Part shown: piece by piece, positions 31,286-41,500 of the stretch
Layout of the letters: each line of letters starts with the position of its first letter
Position numbering within the stretch: the stretch's first letter is position 1
Made by a program: the position numbers and the translations under genes
Notes under the pieces: model-generated
The model's database searches: none
What the model saw: the letters and a program-made list of their open reading frames with translations, nothing else
Told to the model about the DNA's origin: nothing
From: Streptomyces zhaozhouensis
GTDB taxonomy: Bacteria > Actinomycetota > Actinomycetes > Streptomycetales > Streptomycetaceae
Direction of reading: 5' to 3'
Assembly: GCF_900230195.1 (NCBI RefSeq)
Contig: NZ_OCNE01000030.1
Span: 1 to 45,714 of the forward strand
DNA: 45,714 bases

Positions 31286-34200
31286 GTGTCAGCACTGAGG
31301 GACCCACGGTGGCAGCGGCGATTACGGACGGCTCTGTACCTGGTGGGGGGAGGGGCCACCGTCGGGCTCGCCGTCCTCATGATGCGCATCGGCGTCAGCC
31401 GGGGCGACGCGGTGGCCGGTGTCGTCGGGCTCTTCGTGGCCCTCGCGACCGCCCTCGGCGGCCTGGCCAGGGCGCTGAGCGGGGAACCGGCACCGCCGCC
31501 CGATCCCCGGGAGATCGCGGACGACCTGGCGCGGGCCCTGAGGGCGCAGTGGCTCGCGGAGGCGGAGTCCCGCCGGGTGCGCGATCCGCGCGTGCTGCCG
31601 CTCTCGTGGGCGGCCACGCGACGCGACGTCGGCGCGGACCCGGAGGACGCGGCCGGGTCGCCGGTCGGAGGCCGGGTGGTACGGCTGCGGCTCGACGGGC
31701 GGCTGGACGGCCGGTTCGACGAGGCCGTCGGCGGGCTCGCCGACGGGTACCGGCAGATCGCCAGCGGGCGCCTGGTCGTCCTCGGCGAACCGGGCGCGGG
31801 CAAGAGCGTGTTGGCGCTGCTGCTCACCCTCGGCCTGCTGGACGACGCGCACCGGGAGCCCGGCGGCCCGGTGCCGGTGCTGGTGTCGGCGTCCTCCTGG
31901 GACCCGATCACCGAGTCCCTCGACGACTGGCTGGTGCAGCGGCTCGCCGAGTCCTCCTACGCCGGCCGCGAGGACATCCCGCGCACGCTGCTCCGGCACG
32001 GGCTGCTGCTGCCGGTCCTCGACGGGCTCGACGAGATCCCCGAGTCCTCCCGGCGCAGCGCCGTGCGCGCGCTGAACCACGTGCTCGGCCAGGAGCGCCC
32101 CATCGTCGTGACCTGCCGGGCAGCGGAGTACGAGGACGTGATCAAGGCCGGGTCGCCGGTGCTCGGGCGAGCCCCCGTCGTGGAGATCGCGCCCGTCGCC
32201 GCGGAGGACGCGATCCGGTACCTGGCGGACGTGTCCTGGCCGGAGGAGACCGACTGGGCCCCGGTGTACGCACGACTGCGGGCCGTGCCGGACGGGCCCC
32301 TGGCCGCCGCGCTGTCCACGCCGCTGATGATCTCCATGGCGCGCACCGGGTACGAGCGGCTCCCCGGCCGGCCCGCCGAGCTGGTCGACGAGGAGCGCTT
32401 CGGCAGCCGGCACGCCGTCGAGGACTATCTGACCGAGCGGTTCATCCACGCCGCCTACGCGTCGGCGGGGTTCCCCTGGGCTCCTCCCGACGAGCCCGGG
32501 GAGGAGGCGGCGCGGGCCAGGCGGCGGCTGTCGTTCCTCGCGCTCTACCTGCACCGGCATCGCGAACGCGACCTGGCCTGGTGGCAGTTGAGCGGGCGGC
32601 TGCTGTCCGTCTGGGCGGCGCCGGCCATCGGCCTGGCGTTCGGCGCACTCCTCACGATGGTGGCGGCGCTCGTTCTGAACCTGTCGGGGGCGGAGGGCGT
32701 CGACCTGGTCAGCGGCTGCGCCCTGATCGGCGGGTGTTTCGCCCTGCTCACCATGCTCATCTGGTATGCCACGCCCAACCGCCCCCCTGGCCGGCTGTCG
32801 TTCACCCGACGCGGCGCGCCGCTGAGGCTACGCCGGGGCTTCGCGACCGGGTTCGCCGTCGCGGCCGTGCCGGCCGCGGTGACCTGCGGGACGGCCGTGC
32901 TGGTCGCGCTGTCCAACCCGTCGGCCGAAGCCTGGGCGACCGTCCTGGAGTTCGTCGTGCCCGCGCTGGCGGTCACGGTCATCGTCGGCTGCGGCGTCGC
33001 GGTCCACGAGAGCCTGAACGCGCCGCCCGAGCACGCGGGCCGCGCCGATCCTCTCGACTCGCTGCGCGCGGACCGCCGTTCGACACTCGTCGGGGCGCTG
33101 GCCGCGGGCGTGGTCGTCGCCCTCGGGACGTTCCCCGTGCTGGTGACCCTGCGGGTGCTGGCGGCGCTCCTGGGCACGGCGGTGGGTGGTTGGGCCGGCG
33201 AGCCGGGGCTGACGGACCTGGTCATCTACGAGACGCACCGCGAGGCCGAGCGCTTCGGCCACTGGGAGGGCGGCGTGTACACCACGCCGGGGCTGCTGAT
33301 CGTCCAGTACACCCTGCTGCCCGGCGTCGCCGCCGCCCTGCCCATCCTGCTGTCGCGGGCCTGGACCCGCTTCGCCCTGCTGCGTCTCGTCGCCGGGGCG
33401 CGCGGCCAACTGCCGTGGCGGCTCATGCGGTTCCTGGCCGACGCCCACCGTCGCGGGGTGCTCCGGCAGTCCGGAGGGCAGTACCAGTTCCGGCACATCA
33501 GGCTCCAGGAGTCCCTGGTGGAGCGGCCCTCCGGCGCCGCGCCCCCGTCCGGCGCGTTCACCGTGCGTCCACGCCGGCGCGTGCCCGGCTCCGCGCGCCT
33601 GGCGGCCGGGGCGGCCTCGGTGGCGCTCGTGGTGCTGCTCCCGACGCTTCTGGCCCATCCCGACGACGACGCGACGGCCACCGTCATCACGGAGTTCTCC
33701 GCCGACTCCCTCTCCTTCGAGGGCGGTCTGCTGGTGGCCCGGGAGGGAGAGAGGAGGCACGGGTGGGACGCGACCACCGGACGGCCGGCGACCGGCCCGC
33801 TGCCGGACGCCACATACGTGGACCCCCGAGACCGTCTGCCCGCCGACTTCCTGACGGCCGTCGCCGAGGGCGGTTGGTACGCCACGCTCACCGACCTGCG
33901 CACCGGCGCGTTGCTGCACGACTACGCGCGGTGGGACTACGAGGAGAGTCTGGTCTCGCGGCTCACGCTGGACGGCGGGGAGCCACTGGTCCTCGCTGTG
34001 GAGTGCGCCAACGGGCTGTCCTACGTCGTCGACGCGCGCGACGGCGCAAGCTTCACGCTCCCGTCCGCCCTGGGCGCCAAGCTGTGCGACGAGGTCGGAT
34101 GGGCGTCGGCCGTGCTCAGCCCGGATCGCACGACGCTCGCCCTGTGGGGCATCGAAGGCTTCTGCGGTGTCCAGCTGGTGGATGTCGCGTCGGCGAAGGG

Positions 34201-34477
34201 GATCGGCAGGATCACCGCCTCCTGCCCGGACTTCGAGTGGAGCAGCCCCGGGTCCGTGGCGTTCAGTCCCGACAGCCGCACCCTGGCGACCGGCCATGGC
34301 GACGGCACCGTACGGTTCTGGGACGCGAGGAACGGCCGTTCCCGGGGCGAGCCGCTGACCGGCCACGCCCCGGACGCGGTCATCGCCCTTCTGGCGTTCG
34401 ACGAGGAGGGCGAGCGGCTCGCCACGCACAGCCCGGAGGACAACACGATCCGGCTGTGGGACATGCCGGCGTTCTGA
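31286..34477 (+). CDS. Membrane-anchored NACHT STAND ATPase with C-terminal WD40 repeats
   Basis: The product is 1063 aa. Two N-terminal hydrophobic segments (about 15-35 and 42-64) precede a NACHT domain: Walker A GEPGAGKS at 167-174, the segment VPVLVSASSWDPITESLDDW, and Walker B LLPVLDGLDEI at 241-251 with ESSRRSAVRALNHVLG. Six or so more hydrophobic stretches lie between about 435 and 690, and another near 770-790. The C-terminus carries WD40-type repeats, clearest at VAFSPDSRTLATGHGDGTVRFWDARNG-like and LAFDEEGERLATHSPEDNTIRLWD. Architecture fits STAND NTPases, which sense a ligand or damage with WD40 and signal by oligomerising; some bacterial NACHT proteins act in antiphage defence. 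GTG 31286 has a weak RBS. It is convergent with the eCIS baseplate block. Confidence 0.88.
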   Translation: MSALRDPRWQRRLRTALYLVGGGATVGLAVLMMRIGVSRGDAVAGVVGLFVALATALGGLARALSGEPAPPPDPREIADDLARALRAQWLAEAESRRVRDPRVLPLSWAATRRDVGADPEDAAGSPVGGRVVRLRLDGRLDGRFDEAVGGLADGYRQIASGRLVVLGEPGAGKSVLALLLTLGLLDDAHREPGGPVPVLVSASSWDPITESLDDWLVQRLAESSYAGREDIPRTLLRHGLLLPVLDGLDEIPESSRRSAVRALNHVLGQERPIVVTCRAAEYEDVIKAGSPVLGRAPVVEIAPVAAEDAIRYLADVSWPEETDWAPVYARLRAVPDGPLAAALSTPLMISMARTGYERLPGRPAELVDEERFGSRHAVEDYLTERFIHAAYASAGFPWAPPDEPGEEAARARRRLSFLALYLHRHRERDLAWWQLSGRLLSVWAAPAIGLAFGALLTMVAALVLNLSGAEGVDLVSGCALIGGCFALLTMLIWYATPNRPPGRLSFTRRGAPLRLRRGFATGFAVAAVPAAVTCGTAVLVALSNPSAEAWATVLEFVVPALAVTVIVGCGVAVHESLNAPPEHAGRADPLDSLRADRRSTLVGALAAGVVVALGTFPVLVTLRVLAALLGTAVGGWAGEPGLTDLVIYETHREAERFGHWEGGVYTTPGLLIVQYTLLPGVAAALPILLSRAWTRFALLRLVAGARGQLPWRLMRFLADAHRRGVLRQSGGQYQFRHIRLQESLVERPSGAAPPSGAFTVRPRRRVPGSARLAAGAASVALVVLLPTLLAHPDDDATATVITEFSADSLSFEGGLLVAREGERRHGWDATTGRPATGPLPDATYVDPRDRLPADFLTAVAEGGWYATLTDLRTGALLHDYARWDYEESLVSRLTLDGGEPLVLAVECANGLSYVVDARDGASFTLPSALGAKLCDEVGWASAVLSPDRTTLALWGIEGFCGVQLVDVASAKGIGRITASCPDFEWSSPGSVAFSPDSRTLATGHGDGTVRFWDARNGRSRGEPLTGHAPDAVIALLAFDEEGERLATHSPEDNTIRLWDMPAF

Positions 34478-34551
34478 GCCGCCGGGGGCGCGGGGCCGCC
34501 GGGCGGGCGGAGGGCGGCTCGTCGGACGGCCTCGGCCCGGCCCGGCACCGC

Positions 34552-34755
34552 TCAGGTGAGGGCGCGCACCACCCAGCGGACCGCCGCCGTGACGGCCTGC
34601 CATATCCCGCCGAACAGCCCCGCCGACGTGGCCAGGTCGGCGGCGTTGGCCGCCGTGTCCGTGGCCGCTTCCGTGCGGCCGGCCCCGGCGCGGCACCGGG
34701 GGCAGGACCGGGGCCAACGGCGCTTGTCCGCGCCGCAGTTCTTGCACATCGCCAT
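34552..34755 (-). CDS. Zinc-ribbon microprotein
   Basis: The product is 67 aa (or 65 from the ATG at 34749, which is better spaced from GGGG). N-terminal CKNCGADKRRWPRSCPRC has two CxxC knuckles for one zinc, and the remainder is a small amphipathic/hydrophobic helix (GLFGGIWQAVTAAVRWVVRALT) that could touch a membrane. I do not recognise a named family. It lies 72 nt downstream of the last eCIS gene on the same strand and is convergent with the NACHT gene. Function unknown. Confidence 0.7.
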   Translation of the reverse strand: MAMCKNCGADKRRWPRSCPRCRAGAGRTEAATDTAANAADLATSAGLFGGIWQAVTAAVRWVVRALT

Positions 34756-34827
34756 GGCCCCATCGTCCCCTACCGTCCGTCGGCCGGGCGGCCCGGTGGC
34801 GGGCGGGCCGCCGCCCGGGTGCCCGCG

Positions 34828-36327
34828 CTACTCCGCGCCGGCCGCCTCCGCCGCCGCGCGCGTCTCCTCCGCCGCGGCGCGTTCCGCCGCCAGTTCGGCG
34901 GCGGAGGCCGCGGGTACCGGGGTGGCCAGCGGGCCGAAGGAGTCCCGCAGGTCCGGCTCGCTGCCCTCGCCCCACACCCAGGCCAGAGGCGCGAGATGGG
35001 GGGTGACGCCGAGGGGGCCGCGCAGCAGGGGACGGTGGCCCGCGTCGGTCGGCCACTCCACGCCGCCGGTGGCGGTGCGGGCGGGAACCAGCCAGTGCTC
35101 TCCGGTGCGGTAGCCGCCCCCGGCGGCGAAGTACACCTCGACGCCGTCCTCCAGCGGCAGCCAGCGGCCCTCCTCGACCGGCAGGGCGCCCTCGTGCAGC
35201 CGGGCTCTGCCGCGCCCGCCGCCGGAGTGGTCCCAGCGCCGCAGGTACGGGTGGAGGTCGGGCCGCCTGCCGACCGAGGCCGGCGGCTCGGCCGACAGCC
35301 GCACCCGGCGGCCCGGCAGGTCCAACTCCTCGACCCGCGCCAGCGGCAGCGCGGCCTGCCGGTCGGCGGCAGCGGTGTCCAGCAGCTCGACCCGGTCGCC
35401 GACGTCGAGCGACAGCTTGTCGTCGGCGCCGAGCGAGCCCAACCGGAGCCAGGAGCCGTCCACCTCGTCCACCGGGAAGGTGACCGAGCCGTTCTCCCTC
35501 GACCACTTGAAGGTGGCCTCGCCCGCGGGACCGCCCCGGTGCACCTCGACGCGGTAGAGCTGGTTCTCCAGGCCCCGGAACCTGGCGTCCGGCCCGACCA
35601 GGCACGGGTCCTCGTCGGCGCGGGCGGGCCGTTCGGCGCGCGCGGCCAGCGCGGAACGGTGCGCCGCCTCCTCGTCGGCCCAGCGTCGGAAGGCGGCCCT
35701 CGCCTCGTCGGGGCCCGCCTCGGCGTCCAGCCCCAACTCCCCCGCAGGCAGCGGCAGTACCTGCCAGACGACCTTGACCCGCGCGGTCGTGTCGGGGGTG
35801 GCGGCGCCCAGCGCCACCTCGCGCAGCCGGGGGTCCTCGGCCGCGGTGACCAGACGTTCGAAGACCCTGAGGTAGACCAGGTAGGGGTAGCCGGTGGGCA
35901 GCCGGTCGGCCGGGTTCTCCCGGTCGAGGTGGGCGCCCGGCTGGTCCCAGTAGGTCCATTCGGCGGGCTCCTCCCGCGCCTGCGCGCCGCCCTCGGCGCT
36001 CCCCTCCGCGCCGTCGTCCGGCACCGGGATGCCGGCCCGGGGGCGGTCGGCGTCGACCTGGATGCCGTCGACGTAGTAGCGGCCCCCGCCGATGGTCAGG
36101 GTGTCCAACTCGCCGCTGGAGCCGACCAGATGGATCTCGAAGCCGACCGCCCCCTCGGGGCCGGCGTGGCGCCCGACGAGATCGACGGTGGCGGTGCGCG
36201 CCTGGTGGAGTTGGATCGCGGCCTGCTCGTTGACGTCGGCGTCGAGTTGGACACGGCCCTGCTGGGCGACGACCGCCGAGTAGTGCCGCTCCGGCTGGAA
36301 GGTGATGCGGGACAGATCTGCGTGCAT
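34828..36327 (-). CDS. DUF6519 protein of the contractile injection system cluster
   Basis: The product is 499 aa, starting MHADLSRITFQPERHYSAVV at ATG 36327. QLDADVNEQAAIQLHQARTA and YYVDGIQVDADRPRAGIPV are the family's hallmark N-terminal blocks, followed by beta-rich segments (VYLRVFERLVTAAEDPRLRE, LVGPDARFRGLENQLYRVEV, TFKWSRENGSVTFPV). The protein ends in an Ala/Glu coiled-coil tail. DUF6519 proteins are found with eCIS loci and probably decorate or cap the baseplate. It follows the tail-protein gene by 103 nt on the same strand. The ATG choice is supported by the conserved MHADLSR start and excludes upstream in-frame codons to 36456. Confidence 0.85.
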   Translation of the reverse strand: MHADLSRITFQPERHYSAVVAQQGRVQLDADVNEQAAIQLHQARTATVDLVGRHAGPEGAVGFEIHLVGSSGELDTLTIGGGRYYVDGIQVDADRPRAGIPVPDDGAEGSAEGGAQAREEPAEWTYWDQPGAHLDRENPADRLPTGYPYLVYLRVFERLVTAAEDPRLREVALGAATPDTTARVKVVWQVLPLPAGELGLDAEAGPDEARAAFRRWADEEAAHRSALAARAERPARADEDPCLVGPDARFRGLENQLYRVEVHRGGPAGEATFKWSRENGSVTFPVDEVDGSWLRLGSLGADDKLSLDVGDRVELLDTAAADRQAALPLARVEELDLPGRRVRLSAEPPASVGRRPDLHPYLRRWDHSGGGRGRARLHEGALPVEEGRWLPLEDGVEVYFAAGGGYRTGEHWLVPARTATGGVEWPTDAGHRPLLRGPLGVTPHLAPLAWVWGEGSEPDLRDSFGPLATPVPAASAAELAAERAAAEETRAAAEAAGAE

Positions 36328-36430
36328 GGAGATGCGTTCCCCCCTGGGGCGGGCTGCGGACTGCGCTCGGGACTGTGCGGTGGGTGCCGGGTACCTGCTG
36401 CCGGGTGCTGGGCGCGGGTGCGGAACGGGC

Positions 36431-38566
36431 TCAGGTGGCGAAGAGGATGCCGGCATCGGTGCCGGCGGGGGTGTGGTCGGCCAGTCGGGACCACAGGTTG
36501 TCCTCGCGTTGCGGCTCGAAGAGGTCGTGGAACACGCCGAGTTCGGCGCCGTCGTCCGCGCCCCGCCGGATTTCCTCAGGACCGCCGTCCGCCAACCGCG
36601 CGTAGTACGGCGTGCCGTAGCGTTCGCTGGCGAACCACGGCCGCACCGGCCGGTCGGCGCTCTCCGGCAGGCAGCGGAACCGGCGCGGGGTGCGCGAGCC
36701 AGGCGGCACGTAGCAGAACCGCAGATGGCCGACCTGCCGGCGGGCGACGTGGAGTCGGCCGGTGAGCAGGCTGTTCTCCGCGACGCGCACGGCGTGGGCG
36801 TGGATCTCGCCGATCACGGTGGTGCGGCGCAGGTGCAGCACCGCGTGGGCGTGGCGGCAGTCGGGTGCGGCCAGCGCCGGCAGGTGGTGGGCGGTGGCGT
36901 CCAGGACGCTGTCGCTGATCCGCAGCGGCGGCGGGTCGGTGCCGACCTCGTCGCCGATGACCTGGATGGCGCCGAGCACGCTGCGCGCGATGTCCACGCG
37001 GGCGGTGGTGCGTTCGAGCACCAGGCTGGGCTCCTCAGGGTGGTGCGGCGCGCACCCCGCTTCGAGTGACCAGCCGGGTACCAGCGTGCAGTGACGTACC
37101 GTCAGCGAGCCGAGCGGGCCGCTGACATGGATGCCCCTACCGGTGACCAGCAGGCCGTCCAGGGTGACGTGCGGGGCCTCCCCCGGCGGGCAGCCGTCGT
37201 CTGCGTGGATGTTGAGCGCGTCGGGCCGGTTGCTGTACCAGTCAAGGAGGCGCAGCACCGGACGGGTGCCCTCGGCGGCGCGCAGGTGGAGCCGGTCGCC
37301 GGGTTCCAGGTCCAGGTCGAACTGCTCCTGGTAGGCGCCGCTGTCGGTGATCTCGATGATCGCCTCGGGCCCGCAGCGGCCCGCGCCGCGGTCCTCGCGC
37401 CAGCGGGCGAAGGCGTCCATGACCCGCTGGTGCGGCTGGCCGGGACCGACGGGGTAGCGGGTGGCGTCCGGCGTGTCGTGGCGGACGCGCGGGTACTCGC
37501 CGCCACCGAGGTCGTCGGCGAGGGCGTGGTGGTAGCTGACCCACACGCCGTGCCGGGGCGCGGTGCGGGCGCCGAACGCGATCCGCCCCAACTCCGGGTC
37601 CACGACGACCTGTCCGCGTCGGGCGCGGTAGCGCCAGTCGGAGAGGTCGGCGACGACGAGCTCGTCCGCCTCGACGGGCTCCGGCCGCCCGTCGCGCCAG
37701 ATGGTGAGGCTCTTGCCGGGTCCGTAGTAGTCCAGCGGCCGGTCGGCCAGTTGGCGGCGGCGGACGAACGCGGGGACGTGGTCGAGGGTGGCGAGGTGCG
37801 CGGCGGACACCTCGGGCTCGGGCCGGGTCACCAGCGGGGTGTCGTTGCCGAGCACGGAGAAGGTGTAGAGGTTGCGGGCGCGGTCCACGCAGTAGGCGGG
37901 CGCCCTGGTCACGGAGTGCGGGCGCAGCCGCCACACGTGCAGGCCGACGCCGGTCGGGGCGTGGCCGCCGGCCCGGTGGCGGGAGGCGGCCCGGCGCACG
38001 TCGACGGTCCTGGGCAGCTCGTCGAACGGGGTGCCGGCCAGGCCGAGCGCGGCGCCGTCGCGCAGGTCGGGCAGCCGGCCGCGCGCGGCGCGTTCCGCGC
38101 TGGTGGCGGGGGTGTGCAGGCGGACCGGCTGGTGGTGGGCGACCAGTCGGGACAGTTCGACGGCGCGGGCGGGCCAGCCGGCGACCGAGTCGGCCAGCTC
38201 CTCCAGGAGGGGCAGCGTTCCCTTGCGGCGGCGGTAGCCGAGGGTGGCGGCCACGTCGCGGCGCGGCGCCAGCGCCTCGGCGAGACGGCGGCGGGAGGCG
38301 TCGGAGAGGGCCTCGTGGGAGGCCGGCAACCGTTCGTACCCGGGCAGCGGGCGGTAGCCGACCAGCTCGCCGAGGTAGGGCAGCGCCCAGGGGGCGGCCG
38401 TCTCGACGAAGAGGTCGCGGTGGTTCTGCTCGACGCCGGTGCGGATGAGGTCGGCCTGCTCGGCGATGACCGCGAGCAGGGCCCGCAGCGGCTCACCGTG
38501 CTCGGCGTCCCGCAACCGGTGCCAGCGGGGCAGCAGTTCGGCGAGCGCGTCCGGCTCCCTGGTCAC
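36431..38566 (-). CDS. eCIS phage tail-like protein with P2 gpI-like N-terminus and beta-helix C-terminus
   Basis: The product is 711 aa. The N-terminal 150 residues (LRDAEHGEPLRALLAVIAEQ, FVETAAPWALPYLGELVGYR, PLLEELADSVAGWPARAVEL) resemble tail protein I/baseplate-wedge proteins of phage P2 and eCIS. A middle domain (about 230-430) contains YCVDRARNLYTFSVLGND and YYGPGKSLTIWRDG. The C-terminal part (about 480-660) is a run of short strand repeats (GPLGSLTVRHCTLVPGWS, RTTARVDIARSVLGAIQVIG, RTTVIGEIHAHAVRVAENSLL) typical of a right-handed parallel beta-helix, as in tail spikes. Probable role: structural subunit near the baseplate. GTG start overlaps the upstream stop by 4 nt (GTGA), so translation is coupled. 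Confidence 0.82.
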   Translation of the reverse strand: MTREPDALAELLPRWHRLRDAEHGEPLRALLAVIAEQADLIRTGVEQNHRDLFVETAAPWALPYLGELVGYRPLPGYERLPASHEALSDASRRRLAEALAPRRDVAATLGYRRRKGTLPLLEELADSVAGWPARAVELSRLVAHHQPVRLHTPATSAERAARGRLPDLRDGAALGLAGTPFDELPRTVDVRRAASRHRAGGHAPTGVGLHVWRLRPHSVTRAPAYCVDRARNLYTFSVLGNDTPLVTRPEPEVSAAHLATLDHVPAFVRRRQLADRPLDYYGPGKSLTIWRDGRPEPVEADELVVADLSDWRYRARRGQVVVDPELGRIAFGARTAPRHGVWVSYHHALADDLGGGEYPRVRHDTPDATRYPVGPGQPHQRVMDAFARWREDRGAGRCGPEAIIEITDSGAYQEQFDLDLEPGDRLHLRAAEGTRPVLRLLDWYSNRPDALNIHADDGCPPGEAPHVTLDGLLVTGRGIHVSGPLGSLTVRHCTLVPGWSLEAGCAPHHPEEPSLVLERTTARVDIARSVLGAIQVIGDEVGTDPPPLRISDSVLDATAHHLPALAAPDCRHAHAVLHLRRTTVIGEIHAHAVRVAENSLLTGRLHVARRQVGHLRFCYVPPGSRTPRRFRCLPESADRPVRPWFASERYGTPYYARLADGGPEEIRRGADDGAELGVFHDLFEPQREDNLWSRLADHTPAGTDAGILFAT

Positions 38567-41500
38567 CTGGGCACCTCCGTGAGAATCAGCGAGTCGGGCA
38601 GTTCGGGTGCGAGCAGCACGAGTTGGGCCGGCCGGATGCCGCGGAAGACATGGACGACACGGCCGGCCGGCAGCCGGGACGTGTCGGTGATGTCCGGGTT
38701 GAGCCGCAGCAGTCGGGCCAGGGTGAGCCGGTGGCGGGCGGCGACGGAGGTCAGTGTCTCCCCGGCCTCGTCGGTGACCCGGTAGGTCTCCTCGCGGTAC
38801 TCGGCGAGGCGGGCGGGCACGGCGGCGGGAGGTTCGTCGCGCCTGCCCAGCAGGTCGAGCAGCTCCGCCGGCGTCGTCGACGGCGGGAGACCGGCGAGCC
38901 GCTCCACGTCGACCCAGTCGACTCCGGGCACGGAGTGGGCGATGGCCAACACGTCGGAGAGCACGACCGGTTGGCCCAACTCGCGCCCCGCGAAGCCCAG
39001 TTCATGGTAGAGCGCGGCGCGGAGCCGGGGCTCGACCAGCCGCCAGGCGTGGTCGGGGGCGACCCTGACACGGGCCGCGAGAAGCAGCGGTACCCGCTCG
39101 CGCGGGTCGACCAGGACCGGCGCGTGGGCGTCGCCGTGTTCGGCGAGCGAGACGCGCAGCGCGCGCAACACCTCGGAGTCCTCGGCGAGTTCGCCGTCGC
39201 CCGCGCCGGCGACCGTGAGGTGGAGTGCGGTGCGGCGGCCGTCGAAGAGCTCGGTGGCGACGGCACGGTCGATGCCGGCCCGGGAGCGGGCGAAGTCCTC
39301 GTAGTCGCGGGTGGAGACCAGCCGGTCCAGCGTGGAGACGGCGAGCGGCACCCGGTGCCGGCCGGCGGGCAGTCCGCCGGCGCTGGGCAACTCGGCTCCC
39401 GGGGCGGCCAGTTCGTCGCCGTCCTGGTCCGCGCCCCCGGTGGCGGGCACCGGGTTGGTGACGCCGGTGACGCCGAGGGGGCGGGTGAGGGCCTGGGTGA
39501 CGGCGTCGGCGGGCACGTTGCCGGCCTCGCCGACGCCGAAGCGGTAGGCGGCCCGCACGTTCCCCTCGCCGGTGGGCAGCCGCGCGCCGTGCCTGCCGTC
39601 GCCGAAGGTGACCGTGGTGCGGCCCTCGGCGTCCGTGCCGAGCACGTAGACGCGTGCCGTCGGGCCCCGCCCCGCGAGGCTGTCCACCCGGCGCCACAGC
39701 AGGCCGTCGACGCGGATCTCCAGCGTGGGGCTCGCGCCCAGCGGGCTGTCGTCCGGCAGCCAGGTCAGCGGGGACCGCCAGAGCGCGAACGTCTGGTGGG
39801 GCACGGCGCTGTCGCCGCTGCCGACGGCCTCGTCGCGGCTCTCGCCGTGCGAGGCGGGCACCACGTTGCCCTGGACGCGCACGGTGTCGCGGCGGTAGGT
39901 GTGCGCGAGCTCGGCGGTCAGCGTCAGCACGGTGTGCACCCGGTCGCCGGGCAGCCGGGGGTCGACGGTGTGCTCCACCGCGCCGACGACCGCGAGTTCG
40001 GTGGCGGTGACGCCCTCGGCGCCCGGGACGTCGGTGCGTTCCCCGCTGACGGCCAGCACCCGGCCTGGGCTCAACCCCTCGTAGAGCTCGGCGAGTTCGA
40101 TGGTGTCTCCGGCCACGTCGGCGCCCAGCGGCTCGCCGCCCGGGGGCAGGGACTCGGCGCCGGCGTGCACGACGGCCCCCCTGATGTGCGACAGCAGCGT
40201 GTCGTGTGCGTCCAACCACGGGTCGGCCAGGGTCAGTTCGGTACCGCGCCCGGTGATGCCGAACTCGGCGTAGGCGGCGGTCCTGGTGCCGGTGACCCGG
40301 GTGCTGACCCGGGCCAGCCCGGCGTCGCCCGGGATGCCGTCCTCCGCGCCCTTGCCGGGGCGTTCGACCACGATCCGGCTGCCCACCGCCACGGTGTCGT
40401 GCACGGCGTCGAGCCGCAGCACGTTCCTGGTCTCCGGGTCGGCGGGGGTGGCGATGCCGATCTCGACCGCGGCCGGTTCGGTGCGTGCGACATGACGTGC
40501 CGTCACCTGATAGTCGCCATGGGGGCCTTGCCGCTCGTCCCCGGGGGCGAGGGTCCAGGTCAGCGGGCCGGCCTCGGCGCCGTCCACGGTGACGGCCAGC
40601 TCCCCGCCGGCGCCCGGCGCGGTCACGGTGACGGTGCGCGCCGGGAGCCCGGGGCGCAGCTCGGCGACGGTGTCCGGGTACCCCTCCGTTCCGCGCTGCG
40701 TCAACTGAACGCTTCCCGGGCCGAGTTCGAACGTGGTGGAGTCGGCCGGCAGGTTCACCGAGTGCTGCCGGGCACCGCCCGCGTCGGCGTGGGTGAACTC
40801 GGCCCTGACGGCGGTGCCGCCCGCGGTGTCGTGGACGACGCGCACGGTGGTCAGGGTGCCGCCGGTCAGCGGCCAGTCGGACTGCCGCACGGTGCGTCCG
40901 GCGCCGTCCTGGACCGGCAGTTGGGGCGCGGTGGCGCCGAACGGCGCGGCCCGCACCCGCATGACCGCGATCTCGCGCAGGGTGTCCGGTTCGACGGGCA
41001 CGGCCAGCGCGGCGTGCCGCCACGCGGCGTGCAGCGCCGCCCGGTCGCCGCCCGCGCCCCGGGGCGCCAGCAGCCGGGCGGCGAGCCCGGGGTCCGGCCG
41101 CCCGGTGGCGGGCACGAGTCGGCGCCCGGCGGCCGGCCCGCGCAGCGCGGGCAGCAGGGCGCCGAGGGCGGCCAGCGCGTTCGCCGGGGCGCCGGCCGGC
41201 GCCCCGGGCGCCGCGGGGCCCAGGGCGGCGGCGCGGCGCGCGAGCTGGGCGAGGGCGGCGGCCAGCCTGGTGAACCAGGCCGCCACCTCAGGGTGGGGCT
41301 CGGCCAGCGCCACCGCCTCGGCGGCGCGTTCGAGCGGGTCGGCGAGCCGGGTCACCAGGGCCTGGTAGCCGGTGAGTTGGTCGAGATCGGCGCGGAGCGG
41401 CGCGAGTACCCGCGCGTCGAAGTCCTCGACCAGGCCGCTGAGCGGGGGCGGAAGGGGATGGTCGGGGCCCGGCTCCTGCCCCGGTCCGCCGGGCGGGGCG

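Noticed and set aside
32828..35959. Open frame of 1043 codons on the minus strand
   Set aside because: Shadow of the NACHT gene and the DUF6519 gene; composition is extreme and no motif is found.
31309..36765. Open frame of 1818 codons on the plus strand
   Set aside because: It runs through the NACHT gene in another frame and then antisense through eCIS genes. It is Arg/Gly/Pro-rich without domain motifs, a GC-skew shadow.
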